Position numbers and translations under genes: made by a program | The notes under the pieces: model-generated | Database searches by the model: none | What the model was told of the DNA's origin: nothing | The model's input: the letters and a program-made list of their open reading frames with translations, nothing else | In this document: positions 7,297-16,343 of the stretch, piece by piece | How positions within the stretch are numbered: position 1 is the first letter of the stretch | How the letters are laid out: each line of letters starts with the position of its first letter | Virus record (IMG/VR): IMGVR_UViG_3300027782_004428 | Location: 1-64,000 of that record | Origin: a virus | Length of the DNA stretch: 64,000 nucleotides | Strand: one strand, 5' to 3'

Positions 7297-9615
7297 ATGA
7301 AGCAAATTATAGTACAAAAACGCAGTGGACGTCGCGAGCCACTAGCGTTAGAAAAATGGCAAGCACAAATAGCCAAGATTTGTGCAGGCACAGCAGATGT
7401 AAGCCAGAGCATGATAGAGATCAAAGCCCAGTTACACTTTTACGATGGTATCACAACTCACGAAATTGACGGTATTACTTTAAGAGCCATTGTAGATTTA
7501 ATCGACGTTGAATCAAATCCTGACGTTGGTCACACCAACTACCAGTACGTGGCAGGTAAACAACGACTATCAATGTTGCGTAAAGACGTATACGGTTCAT
7601 ACGATCCTCCTCACCTGTTGGAGATTGTAAAGCGGAATGTGGCCACTGGCTTGTACACGCCTGAACTCCTGGAATGGTACTCGGAAGAAGACTGGAATCG
7701 GATGGAAGACATGATTGATCATGTGAAAGACGAACAGTATTCATATGCGGCAGTGGAACAACTGATTGAAAAATATCTTGTGCGTAACCGTTCAACAAAA
7801 GAGATTTATGAAACGCCACAAGTGCGTTACATGATTGCGGCTGCCACGGTGTTCCATAAAGAAGAACCCAATTTACACCGTATGCGTTACATAAAGGAAT
7901 ACTACAATGCTGCAAGTGATGGATTATTTACCCTTGCTACTCCCGTCCTTGCTGGTCTCGGTACCCCTACTAAGCAATTCAGTTCGTGCGTACTCATTCG
8001 CAGTGATGATGACTTGGATAGTATTTTTGCTAGTGGTGAAATGATGGCCAAGTATGCCAGCAAACGTGCTGGCATTGGTTTGGAGATTGGACGCCTGCGT
8101 CCCTTGGGCTCGCCCATACGTGGCGGCGAAATCATGCACACCGGCATGATACCATTTTTAAAGAAATGGTTTGGCGACTTACGCTCATGCTCACAAGGAG
8201 GTATCCGCAATGCAAGTGCTACAGTATTTTATCCTATTTGGCATCTTCAGTTTGATGATCTTATTGTACTTAAAAACAATCAAGGAACCGAAGAAACCCG
8301 AGTCCGTCATATGGATTATGGGGTTGTGCTTAGTGCTTTCTTCTGGAGACGATTTAAAAACAAAGAAAACATAACATTCTTTGATCCCAACGAAGTACCC
8401 GAACTGTACGAAGCGTTCTATGCCAATACTGAACGTTTTGAAAAACTCTATACAGAATACGAAAAGCGTAAAGACCTGCGTACCAAGACAATGAGTGCGG
8501 AAGAAGTGTTCAAGTCAGGCATACTCAAAGAGCGCACTGATACAGGTCGTATCTATTTGGTGTTCATTGACAATGTCATGAACCAAGGCCCGTTTGACAC
8601 TGAATATCATACCATTTACCAGAGTAACCTTTGCTGTGAAATCCTATTACCAACTAAACCGTTTAAGCGCCTGGATGATGATGCAGGGCGAATCGCGCTG
8701 TGTACGCTGGGAAGTATTAACTGGGGTGCATTCCGGAATCCTGAAGACATGCGCCGAGCTTGTAGAATTCTGCAGAGATCCTTGTGTAATATCCTTGACT
8801 ACCAAGACTTCCTGTCAATCCAGAGTCAGTTATCAAATGACGAAATTCAGCCGCTTGGTATCGGTATTACTAACTTGGCTTACTGGCATGCCAAGCGAGG
8901 ACTCCAATATGGTAACAAGGACTCTTTGGCCGAAGTCAAGTCGTGGATGGAACATCAGGCTTTCTACCTTACCGAAGCAACAGTTGAACTTGCTAAGGAG
9001 CGGGGCCGTTGCAAAGATAGTGACCGCACATACTACGGTCGTGGTATATTTCCCTGGGAGAGACGTGCCAAGGGCGTAAATGAACTCGCAGACTTCACTC
9101 CTGAACTGAACTGGGAAAGCCTACGTGCTGACATGCGGGCATACGGTGTGCGTAACGCTACACTAATGGCCATTGCTCCAGTGGAGTCAAGCTCAGTTGT
9201 AATTAACTCTACCAATGGTATTGAAATGCCAATGAGTCTAATCTCAGTGAAAGAATCCAAAGCAGGATCATTAACACAAGTAGTTCCAGAGTATCACAAG
9301 TTAAAAAACAAATATCAAATGATGTGGGCGCAGAAAGACTGTGACGGCTATTTAAAAACAGCGGCTGTGTTAGCGGCCTATGTTGATCAGTCTATCTCAA
9401 CAAACACATTCTATAACCCAGCACACTTTGCAGACCGCAAAGTGCCCACAACATTGATTGCCCGGAACTTGATGCAGGCCCACTACTGGGGGTTGAAAAC
9501 ATTCTACTACAGCCTGATCAACAAAGCAGGATCAAAACAAACTGCCGAAGAAGTAGCACCACTTGAGGCCATTGACTTTGATCTTGAGGAAGATTGCGAG
9601 GCCTGCAAGTTATGA
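7297..9615 (+). CDS. nrdA: class I ribonucleotide reductase, large subunit
   Basis: 772 residues, reduces ribonucleoside diphosphates to dNDPs with NrdB. ATG 7297 is chosen over an upstream in-frame GTG at 7201 that lies inside the previous gene. An N-terminal ATP-cone-like region (about 1-90) is present. Active-site elements are the first redox Cys in FSSCVLI, radical-site Cys/Glu in NLCCEI, the second redox Cys in ALCTLGS, the paired Tyr of the radical path in TFYYS, and the C-terminal C-x-x-C (EDCEACKL). All elements needed for activity appear intact. Confidence 0.97.
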   Translation: MKQIIVQKRSGRREPLALEKWQAQIAKICAGTADVSQSMIEIKAQLHFYDGITTHEIDGITLRAIVDLIDVESNPDVGHTNYQYVAGKQRLSMLRKDVYGSYDPPHLLEIVKRNVATGLYTPELLEWYSEEDWNRMEDMIDHVKDEQYSYAAVEQLIEKYLVRNRSTKEIYETPQVRYMIAAATVFHKEEPNLHRMRYIKEYYNAASDGLFTLATPVLAGLGTPTKQFSSCVLIRSDDDLDSIFASGEMMAKYASKRAGIGLEIGRLRPLGSPIRGGEIMHTGMIPFLKKWFGDLRSCSQGGIRNASATVFYPIWHLQFDDLIVLKNNQGTEETRVRHMDYGVVLSAFFWRRFKNKENITFFDPNEVPELYEAFYANTERFEKLYTEYEKRKDLRTKTMSAEEVFKSGILKERTDTGRIYLVFIDNVMNQGPFDTEYHTIYQSNLCCEILLPTKPFKRLDDDAGRIALCTLGSINWGAFRNPEDMRRACRILQRSLCNILDYQDFLSIQSQLSNDEIQPLGIGITNLAYWHAKRGLQYGNKDSLAEVKSWMEHQAFYLTEATVELAKERGRCKDSDRTYYGRGIFPWERRAKGVNELADFTPELNWESLRADMRAYGVRNATLMAIAPVESSSVVINSTNGIEMPMSLISVKESKAGSLTQVVPEYHKLKNKYQMMWAQKDCDGYLKTAAVLAAYVDQSISTNTFYNPAHFADRKVPTTLIARNLMQAHYWGLKTFYYSLINKAGSKQTAEEVAPLEAIDFDLEEDCEACKL

Positions 9616-9803
9616 ACAGCATAGAAAAAGTCTGGGCACGAGCCACAGGCCACCTGATGGGCGAGTCAGATCATGATCGTCCGAATGTGCCTATATTGAC
9701 TCTTCGAGAAGCCCGATTGGCCTTGTTCTTCAAGACCTTTTGGGTTGTGATACATGTTGTGACCTGTGGGTTCATCATAGCCAACACAATTAGACATTGG
9801 TAA
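9612..9803 (+). CDS. small membrane protein between nrdA and nrdB
   Basis: 63 residues, starting in an ATGA overlap with the nrdA stop. It is hydrophilic up to about residue 33, with a single transmembrane segment at about 37-58 (F-W-V-V-I-H-V-V-T). Function unknown; its place inside the nrd operon may be incidental. Confidence 0.7.
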   Translation: MNSIEKVWARATGHLMGESDHDRPNVPILTLREARLALFFKTFWVVIHVVTCGFIIANTIRHW

Positions 9804-9808
9804 AAATT

Positions 9809-10909
9809 ATGTCAAAACAACAATACAATTTAAAAACAAAAACAGACTATCTCAACAGAAAGATGTTCTTGGACCCAGCAGGTCCAGTAACAGTACAACG
9901 ATTTGAAGAAGTCAAGTACAACAAACTGGTCAAGTACGAGCAAGAAGCACGTGGCTTCTTTTGGGTGCCAGAAGAGATCAGTTTGACCAAAGATGCACAA
10001 GACTTCAAAGATGCCTCAGATACTGTCAAACATATCTTTACATCAAACTTGTTACGTCAAACCGCCTTGGACAGTTTGCAAGGACGTGGGCCAAGCCAAA
10101 TCTTCACACCTGTTGTTTCAATTCCAGAACTAGAAGCCTTGGTCTACAACTGGACCTTCTTTGAAACCAACATTCACTCACGTAGTTATAGCCACATCAT
10201 TCGCAACATCTACAACGTGCCCAAGGATGTGTTCAACACAATTCACGACACACAAGAAATTGCAGACATGGCATCCAGTGTGGGCAACTACTATGATCGA
10301 CTGCACATGATCAACTGTCGCAAAGAATTACTAGAAGAGTTTCCAGAACATGAACACATCAAGGCCATCTGGTTGGCACTCAATGCCAGTTACGCCTTAG
10401 AAGCATTCCGCTTCATGGTAAGTTTTGCCACAAGTTTGGCCATGGTAGAGAATCGTATCTTCATTGGCAATGGCAATATTATTCAATTGATCTTGCAAGA
10501 TGAAGTGCTACACAAAGAGTGGACTGGTTGGTTGATTAATCAAGTGGTCAAAGAAGATGCTCGCTTTGCCGAGGTTAAGGTCGAATGCGAAGGCGAAGTG
10601 TATCAGATGTACCTGGATGTGATCCGTGAAGAAAAAGCCTGGGCTGACTACTTGTTCAACAAAGGTCCTGTGATTGGTCTCAATGCAAACATTCTCAAAG
10701 ACTTTGTGGACTTTACTGCGTTCAATGCACTCAAAGAAATTGGTATCAAGTATAGCGAGCCAGCACCACGTTCAACACCCATACCTTGGTTTACCAAACA
10801 CGTGGATACCAGCAAGAAACAAACTGCACTCCAAGAGAACGAATCAACTAACTATGTTATTGGAGTTATGAGTGACAGCATTGACTACGACGAGTTACCT
10901 GAACTATGA
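9809..10909 (+). CDS. nrdB: class I ribonucleotide reductase, small subunit
   Basis: 366 residues. R2 metal ligands are D88, E119 and H123 (in F-F-E-T-N-I-H-S-R-S-Y), E198 and E232/H235 (D-E-V-L-H). The radical Tyr is Y127. The spacing E-x3-H differs from the E-x2-H of E. coli R2. ATG 9809 is chosen over TTG 9797. NrdB generates the tyrosyl radical passed to NrdA. It is followed by an ATGA-coupled gene. Confidence 0.96.
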   Translation: MSKQQYNLKTKTDYLNRKMFLDPAGPVTVQRFEEVKYNKLVKYEQEARGFFWVPEEISLTKDAQDFKDASDTVKHIFTSNLLRQTALDSLQGRGPSQIFTPVVSIPELEALVYNWTFFETNIHSRSYSHIIRNIYNVPKDVFNTIHDTQEIADMASSVGNYYDRLHMINCRKELLEEFPEHEHIKAIWLALNASYALEAFRFMVSFATSLAMVENRIFIGNGNIIQLILQDEVLHKEWTGWLINQVVKEDARFAEVKVECEGEVYQMYLDVIREEKAWADYLFNKGPVIGLNANILKDFVDFTAFNALKEIGIKYSEPAPRSTPIPWFTKHVDTSKKQTALQENESTNYVIGVMSDSIDYDELPEL

Positions 10910-11358
10910 GAAACTTAATTAATTTAATGGAAGACCAAGGCGTTACAGATGCATGGTTCCGTGACGGCGGATTTGAAACTTTTAAAAAGCCTATTCCTGT
11001 TCCATATACTATTGCAAAGCAGGACGGTGTTACTAAAACTTTAGAAGGTCCTGTTCCTCATAAGAGGGGTCATTACATTATGGGCCCGGGTGCCAAAGGA
11101 GAATTTTGGCCCATGGATCCAGATAACTTTCACAGCAAGTATGATGATAACGGGGATGGTACTGGCACACCAAAAGGCGGCGTTACCAAACTGGCCAAAC
11201 TGGCAGACCATGACGGTATAATTAAAGCCACTTGGGGCAACTTAGAATACACTCGTGGCAACGACTACATTGTGCGCCATGGCCCGGGTGATTACGGCCC
11301 GGTTAAGAAAGATATCTTTTTCAAAACGTACGACACATCACAACTACAAGGAAAATAA
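10906..11358 (+). CDS. PGDYG-family phage protein
   Basis: 150 residues. The C-terminal part contains H-G-P-G-D-Y-G-P, the signature of the PGDYG family of small proteins of unknown function, after a conserved-looking K-A-T-W-G-N region. It starts in the nrdB stop (ATGA) and precedes the glutaredoxin gene by 1 nt, so it is part of the nucleotide-metabolism operon. A link to dNTP supply is contextual only. Confidence 0.75.
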   Translation: MRNLINLMEDQGVTDAWFRDGGFETFKKPIPVPYTIAKQDGVTKTLEGPVPHKRGHYIMGPGAKGEFWPMDPDNFHSKYDDNGDGTGTPKGGVTKLAKLADHDGIIKATWGNLEYTRGNDYIVRHGPGDYGPVKKDIFFKTYDTSQLQGK

Positions 11359-11359
11359 A

Positions 11360-11581
11360 ATGAAAGCAATTGTATGGTCAAAAGACCAGTGCCCTTATTG
11401 CGATCAAGCTAAAAACTTGCTCAAGATGAAAGGTATTGAATTTGAAGAACGAAACGTTTCCAAGGATTGGACCCGTGAACAACTATTAGAAGCAGTCCCA
11501 AATGCTCGCACCGTGCCACAAATATTTCTTGGTGAAGAGCTAGTGGGAGGCTTTAATGAGCTTAGACAACGTCTCGCTTGA
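11360..11581 (+). CDS. glutaredoxin
   Basis: 73 residues, a short phage-type glutaredoxin. Redox motif C11-P-Y-C14, cis-Pro motif T51-V-P53 and GG at 63-64 are all present. It probably reduces the NrdA C-terminal C-x-x-C, as T4 NrdC does. The upstream ribosome site AAGGAAAA fits ATG 11360. It overlaps the next gene by 26 nt. Confidence 0.95.
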   Translation: MKAIVWSKDQCPYCDQAKNLLKMKGIEFEERNVSKDWTREQLLEAVPNARTVPQIFLGEELVGGFNELRQRLA

Positions 11582-12221
11582 TGGTATCACAATAGACTGG
11601 TTTCGACAAAACATTCCAGACTTTGAGACCAAGCCATTTTTTACTGCTGATTGGTTTTCCAACGGCTTGGTAAATTTTAACTTTGTTAAAGAACATGCTG
11701 AACAAAAGTTATCTAGTATCTTGGAGATTGGGTCGCACGAAGGTCGTGCCACTTGTTGGATGCTGGAAAATTTGTTGGCTGAAGATGGTACAGTAACTTG
11801 TGTTGATCCGTTTGGTAATACACCAATGAATGCATACAAGAATGATGAGTTGCCTGAACAACGTGTCATTCAAGACATACACAAGCACAATACAGATTTA
11901 ATAAAGTTACCTACACAAACAGTCGAAGTCTTGCCCGTCATGAGTTATCATGGTCTGGCACAATTAATTGTTGATCGTCGAGAGTTTGATTTGATATATG
12001 TAGACGGCAGTCATTGTTCAGATGCTGTGTTAGCAGATGCTACCATGGCATTTGGTTTACTCAAACACGACGGCTACATGATATTCGACGATTATTTGTG
12101 GAACGAGTCCCCGGATGTGTTGGACCATCCTAAAATGTCCATTGATGCTTTTGTGAACATGTTTCAAAAACATATTCGCATTGGCATGATCAATTATCAA
12201 TACGTTATACAGAAAGTTTAA
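11556..12221 (+). CDS. class I SAM-dependent methyltransferase
   Basis: 221 residues. Motif I is I-L-E57-I-G-S-H-E-G63, an acidic residue follows in V-D-P-F-G, and D-L-I-Y-V-D-G-S-H plus G-Y-M-I-F-D-D-Y complete a Methyltransferase_24-like Rossmann core. The substrate is unknown; this subgroup often acts on small molecules or sugars. It overlaps the glutaredoxin gene, with the next gene 1 nt downstream. Confidence 0.85.
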   Translation: MSLDNVSLDGITIDWFRQNIPDFETKPFFTADWFSNGLVNFNFVKEHAEQKLSSILEIGSHEGRATCWMLENLLAEDGTVTCVDPFGNTPMNAYKNDELPEQRVIQDIHKHNTDLIKLPTQTVEVLPVMSYHGLAQLIVDRREFDLIYVDGSHCSDAVLADATMAFGLLKHDGYMIFDDYLWNESPDVLDHPKMSIDAFVNMFQKHIRIGMINYQYVIQKV

Positions 12222-12222
12222 A

Positions 12223-12528
12223 ATGCAATTAGTAGCAGAAACAGGTAAAGTTTACACCTTTAAGTTAAACTCAGGTGAAGAGCTCATTGCTAAAGTCAGA
12301 GCAATCGATGGTGAATGCTTGACCATTGAAAATCCTGTGAGCGTTGCACCGGGACCGCAAGGGCTTGGTCTAGTGCCGTCGATGTTTACCGCAGATCCTG
12401 ACGCAGAAATCAAGCTAAATAGCAATAGTGTGTCGATTTATGCACTAACTGATGATTCAGTTAAAATGAAATATATTGAAGCCACAACTGGTATCAAAGT
12501 GCCAGAGAAAAAACTAATACTAGGATGA
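12223..12528 (+). CDS. small beta-barrel protein, Sm-like
   Basis: 101 residues. The beginning (F-K-L-N-S-G-E-E-L-I-A-K-V) has the strand-turn-strand pattern of Sm/Hfq-like barrels. I recall similar small proteins in T4-like marine phages. RNA binding is only a guess from the fold. It lies just ahead of the PAAR gene. Confidence 0.65.
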   Translation: MQLVAETGKVYTFKLNSGEELIAKVRAIDGECLTIENPVSVAPGPQGLGLVPSMFTADPDAEIKLNSNSVSIYALTDDSVKMKYIEATTGIKVPEKKLILG

Positions 12529-12529
12529 T

Positions 12530-12823
12530 ATGCCAGCAGTACAGCGAGTAGGTGATGCAAACGGAGCCGGTGGGGTAGCCCAAGGTGGCGTTGCCTCTGT
12601 GCGTGTGAATGGGCAGTCTATAATTGTTGATGGCAACCCAGTAACCGCTCATGCACCCTGGCCACAAAGACGGAATAATCCACACCCTCCACATGCGGCA
12701 GCTACTACCACTGGCGGCAACGGCACAGTCAAAGCTGGTGGCATACCTGTAGTCACAACTGGATGCGCTGACACCTGCGGACATGCCCGTGCTGGCGGTT
12801 CGGGTGATGTAAGGGCAGGATAA
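12530..12823 (+). CDS. PAAR-motif spike-tip protein (T4 gp5.4-like)
   Basis: 97 residues, nearly all Gly/Ala/Val/Pro/His. It has the PAAR layout: VQRVGD and G-Q-S-I-I-V-D-G-N-P early, a His-rich middle, and a G-x-P-V-V-T-T-G-C-A-D-T-C-G-H end that can supply Cys/His zinc ligands. PAAR proteins form the sharp tip of the baseplate spike that pierces the outer membrane. Its stop overlaps the following large gene, matching a baseplate context. Confidence 0.85.
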   Translation: MPAVQRVGDANGAGGVAQGGVASVRVNGQSIIVDGNPVTAHAPWPQRRNNPHPPHAAATTTGGNGTVKAGGIPVVTTGCADTCGHARAGGSGDVRAG

Positions 12824-14892
12824 TGCCCAGCATACTAACACCACTACAATTGACTGCGGCGGCATCCATGTTGAGCAACAGTGGATTAAAAGGATTTCCC
12901 ACAGCGTTGCAAACGGCCATTGCCACATTCAATGCCACCACAGTGATTGCTAATTTCATTGCCGCGGTGAACTTTTATAAATCTCAGTCATTTGCAACAT
13001 CAAGCACGTTGACTAGTTTGTTGAGCATTGGCAGTACAGTGTGTCCAGCCTTGGGCAACAGCATACCAGCCAGCCCAGTGGGAACCTACACTTATCTCAA
13101 TAGCGAATACCTGATCAACTATCTTGACCCGGTTGACGGATCAACCATTGATCCCAGTGGATTTTCTAACTTGATTGAACAAACCTGCGCGGCCTACCTG
13201 GGCGATGGTGACTATGGTCGATTCAGTCAAGGATTTGTTGCTGTGCAAGGTTATATTGCCAGCACCAACCAGTATATCAATTCGGCAGCAAATGCCAATC
13301 AATTTCTTGGCCCAACCTTTACCAACATGGATTCATTGACCACCGCAGGAATCAGTGGGGTAAACAGCGACCTTGAAAAGTTAGGTGTGGACTTGGCCAA
13401 GCAAGGTAATCTTGTGAATCTTCAGAAACTTGATCTTTACGGCACTCCTGCTGGTTTAATACAACAGACGTCTCGCCTGGCCGGGGTCAGTAGACAAGCT
13501 GTGCCTGCTGTGCAATCAGTCATGAATGCAGCAGGCCTCACAGACAGCGACATTGAAAATATTGTGACAGACAATCGTGTGGGCCTCAATAGACCCAATG
13601 GTCTCAGTCAAAACGAGTTTGATCGCATACAAAAAACTGCCTATTCAGCGTTGTCAACAGTGACAGGTGATGATCTTGCTCAAATCTTGTCAATCCTGGA
13701 TGTGACTACTCCTAACATAACCAATCTGGCACAGTTGTTGGATCCTGTCAAGGTGTTTCCGTTAAGTTATCCAACCATGCTGACTCCCACGCCCACAGGA
13801 GCAGTACCTATATTTGGCACAGGTGGTAGTGTGAATTCCAGCATCACGCCCATTGTCAATTCATATCTGCCCACAGCATCGGGCTGTGATGAACTGGGCA
13901 AAATTATTCCGCCTGCTGATGCAGTGGCCAACAAGGCCATTGAAGTGGCGCTGAAACAAATCAACAACATTGTCACAACCACACTGCCCGAACTAGCGGA
14001 AACAATACTGGGCACAGTAGATCGCGACTGGGATCCAGAACAAGAATATCTTGCCAATGATGTGGTCAAGGTGGACTCAGATGTAGCACCCACATTCTAT
14101 CGAGCCAAATCGCCAGGTTGTACACCGGGTAATTTTGAAGTACCAGCCGGGGTGGACATTACAGACACCAACTACTGGGCAGAAACCACACTGGGTGGAC
14201 TTAGCACTATGAAAGATTTGCCGCTGATACAGGCACAAACCACACCAGTGCCAGCTAGTGTGGCTGAGTTTTTTGCAACTGAAGTGGCCACAGGCACAGG
14301 ACCATGCGGAGTGCTGACCACATACGATGTGCTGGGTCTAGCACTAGACAGCAATGACTTTGCCGCAAGACTAAACACCGCCACCACAGCAATCAATGTG
14401 TTGCAAGCCGCAGGTAGTCTTGCCGCACTGAATACTGCATACTCTAACATTTTGTTGGCTGCAAACAATGCCGCAGTGATAACATTAATTGGTAATGCCA
14501 ACACTGCTATTGCCGCACTCAGTGCCAATCCCAATGTGACCACCTTGAACACAGCATGGACCTACATAGCCAACTTGATGAACATCAGCGCCAAGTACAC
14601 AACACAAGCCGGGGTTGATTATTTCTTATTGCAAGCAAACGATACAAATAGTACCAAGAGTTTTGTGCAAAATTTACCACAATATGGTCGACTCTCTGCC
14701 AACGGCGATGCTGCACAGTTTCTAGAAAATCTAGCAGACACCGCAACGCTGGGTGGCCAGGCAATTGTTGGTACCATGAGAGAAGGCCGCAATCAGGAAC
14801 GGTTGAATGCCAGCGGCTTGTATAACAACACTCAGACACCCAGCGATGCTGTGGTAGCACCAATTCCGGTAATACTCCCAGTTAATACATAA
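12823..14892 (+). CDS. large baseplate/tail-associated structural protein
   Basis: 689 residues, Ala/Thr/Asn-rich, with no signal peptide or membrane segment. At about residues 400-450 there is a W-x-Y-x-D-V-V-x-Y-R-A-x-W pattern like chitin-binding CBM5/12 modules, inserted between helical regions. The gene is coupled to the PAAR tip gene (stop-start overlap), suggesting a baseplate or spike-associated protein carrying a carbohydrate-binding insert. No T4 gene can be assigned. Confidence 0.7.
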   Translation: MPSILTPLQLTAAASMLSNSGLKGFPTALQTAIATFNATTVIANFIAAVNFYKSQSFATSSTLTSLLSIGSTVCPALGNSIPASPVGTYTYLNSEYLINYLDPVDGSTIDPSGFSNLIEQTCAAYLGDGDYGRFSQGFVAVQGYIASTNQYINSAANANQFLGPTFTNMDSLTTAGISGVNSDLEKLGVDLAKQGNLVNLQKLDLYGTPAGLIQQTSRLAGVSRQAVPAVQSVMNAAGLTDSDIENIVTDNRVGLNRPNGLSQNEFDRIQKTAYSALSTVTGDDLAQILSILDVTTPNITNLAQLLDPVKVFPLSYPTMLTPTPTGAVPIFGTGGSVNSSITPIVNSYLPTASGCDELGKIIPPADAVANKAIEVALKQINNIVTTTLPELAETILGTVDRDWDPEQEYLANDVVKVDSDVAPTFYRAKSPGCTPGNFEVPAGVDITDTNYWAETTLGGLSTMKDLPLIQAQTTPVPASVAEFFATEVATGTGPCGVLTTYDVLGLALDSNDFAARLNTATTAINVLQAAGSLAALNTAYSNILLAANNAAVITLIGNANTAIAALSANPNVTTLNTAWTYIANLMNISAKYTTQAGVDYFLLQANDTNSTKSFVQNLPQYGRLSANGDAAQFLENLADTATLGGQAIVGTMREGRNQERLNASGLYNNTQTPSDAVVAPIPVILPVNT

Positions 14893-14919
14893 AACGGTTA
14901 CTTTGAGGTTGATTTTGTG

Positions 14920-14948
14920 TTGACTTTGTACACATACTGCTATATAAT
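14920..14948 (+). promoter_or_regulatory. sigma70-type promoter
   Basis: TTGACT 14920-14925 and TATAAT 14943-14948, 17-bp spacer. It drives the porin-like gene with a leader of about 36 nt ending in AAAAGGAAAAA. Confidence 0.8.
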
Positions 14949-14990
14949 ACAGATTGACTTATGTCATTCTATTTTAAAAGGAAAAACTAA

Positions 14991-15536
14991 ATGAAGAAAA
15001 TCTTCGCAATCTTGGCCGTGGCCATTTCCGGTACTGCTTTTGCAGCCGACAGTTTCACAGTTGAAGGTCAACATGTGAACAACGCAGGTGCCGCGGCACA
15101 ACAAACTTATGTTTTAGGTGTAAAGAAAGAGTTCAGCGGCTTTGCCGGCGACTTGGCATTCTCTAACACACAAACAGAAGGTACTGGCGTATTGACCACA
15201 CGCCTGGAAGCAGGTTTAACCGCCGCCGGTCCAATGGGTTTGTATGTTCGTGCCGCAACAGGACAAAAATATTCTAACACAACTGATTTTGCATACTACT
15301 CTGTAGAGCCAGGCATTGCTGCCGCAGTTCCAGGTGTTGCAGGGTTGACTGCCAAAGTTGGCTACCGCTGGCGTTCGGCGTTTGATTCCAGCGCAAGCGG
15401 AGATCAAACACACACAGCCCGTTACTCATTGGCTTATGCTTTGAGCAAGAACGATACTGTTGCTGTCAAGTATGACCGTGTCAACGGAGACAACAACCAA
15501 AAAATTATTGCAGTAGCATACACACGTGGTTTCTAA
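14991..15536 (+). CDS. small outer-membrane beta-barrel, porin-like
   Basis: 181 residues with a Sec signal peptide (1-18, A-F-A-A-D). Alternating amphipathic strands run to a C-terminal Phe (Y-T-R-G-F), the typical signal for outer-membrane barrel assembly. Length suits an 8-strand OmpW/OprF-like barrel. It has its own promoter and terminator, so it behaves like a stand-alone moron gene. It could alter host permeability or mask the receptor against other phages; both are inference. Confidence 0.85.
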   Translation: MKKIFAILAVAISGTAFAADSFTVEGQHVNNAGAAAQQTYVLGVKKEFSGFAGDLAFSNTQTEGTGVLTTRLEAGLTAAGPMGLYVRAATGQKYSNTTDFAYYSVEPGIAAAVPGVAGLTAKVGYRWRSAFDSSASGDQTHTARYSLAYALSKNDTVAVKYDRVNGDNNQKIIAVAYTRGF

Positions 15537-15558
15537 AAAGTAATACTTTAGTACTACA

Positions 15559-15588
15559 AAAGCCCTACTGCATGTAGGGCTTTTTTTA
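15559..15588 (+). terminator. Rho-independent terminator
   Basis: AGCCCTAC / GTAGGGCT stem followed by TTTTTTT, closing the porin-like gene just before the next promoter. Confidence 0.9.
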
Positions 15589-15589
15589 T

Positions 15590-15620
15590 GGTTGACCAAT
15601 AATTCCCATTTTGCTATAAT
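15590..15620 (+). promoter_or_regulatory. sigma70-type phage promoter (GGTTGACC class)
   Basis: TTGACC 15592-15597 and TATAAT 15615-15620, 17-bp spacer. The downstream leader ATAGACATAGAGTAACAAAA is the same as that after the promoter at 44464. Confidence 0.9.
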
Positions 15621-15652
15621 ATAGACATAGAGTAACAAAACAGGAGCCCAGC

Positions 15653-15964
15653 ATGGAAAAACTCACATCAATTCAGCAACTTAACAGGTCTATCATGTTT
15701 GGCACGTGGACCGACGTTGAACTTCGAAGCATGGCCGATGCCATTCGTTTCAATCAGATCAGTCTCCGCAAGCAGGTCAAACGTAGTCTGGACGTGGGCG
15801 TTCGGGTGCGTTGGGTCAGTTCCAAGAACCCCGCAGGTGCCACAGGCACAGTGAAAAAGATTGCCATCAAGTATGTCACAGTTCGTAACGACAGAGACGG
15901 CGGCTTGTGGAAGATCCCGGCCAATATGTTGGAGATCGTTGAAGGTCAGATGGTGACAGCATGA
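15653..15964 (+). CDS. small protein with SH3/KOW-like domain
   Basis: 103 residues. The N-terminal half is helical and basic. Residues about 50-95 (V-R-V-R-W then G-A-T-G-T-V-K-K-I, then W-K-I-P-A-N-M-L) look like a KOW/SH3-type small barrel. Nucleic-acid binding is plausible but unproven. A CAGGAG ribosome site is present; the stop overlaps the next gene. Confidence 0.75.
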   Translation: MEKLTSIQQLNRSIMFGTWTDVELRSMADAIRFNQISLRKQVKRSLDVGVRVRWVSSKNPAGATGTVKKIAIKYVTVRNDRDGGLWKIPANMLEIVEGQMVTA

Positions 15965-16191
15965 AATTATACACACCACGAAGTTTTACATTTGATGTCA
16001 TAGTTAGAGAAACTGCCGATGGCTGTATCACTAGAACCTCCAAGGGCGGACCATGGTTGCGATTGGCTATGAAAATGGCCAAGTCTGGCAAGGCCCAGTT
16101 GACCTGTGAGGGCAAAGGATTTTACGGATACGGTCGCTCTTACGATGTTGGTTATACCTGTGTAAGTTATACCGTGACGGAGATTGTATGA
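15961..16191 (+). CDS. small phage protein, unknown
   Basis: 76 residues, beta-rich and basic with three Cys, ending in V-S-Y-T-V-T-E. ATGA-coupled on both sides. No motif recognised. Confidence 0.65.
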   Translation: MKLYTPRSFTFDVIVRETADGCITRTSKGGPWLRLAMKMAKSGKAQLTCEGKGFYGYGRSYDVGYTCVSYTVTEIV

Positions 16192-16343
16192 ACTTTCGTT
16201 CTTGGTGCAGAGAAAAGTGGTACGAGCATATGGACGAACTGATCAGTTACGGGCTCAAACCACAGTTAACCGCACAAGAATATTTCAACAGATATAAATT
16301 TTGGCTCAAACGTGAATATAGACATCAACAAGGAGTGAAATAA
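16188..16343 (+). CDS. 51-residue basic protein
   Basis: Starts at ATG 16188 in the previous stop and ends at TAA 16341-16343, overlapping the next start (TAATG). It is helical and rich in Arg/Lys/Tyr/Trp. Coupling on both sides supports it as a true gene. Function unknown. Confidence 0.6.
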   Translation: MNFRSWCREKWYEHMDELISYGLKPQLTAQEYFNRYKFWLKREYRHQQGVK

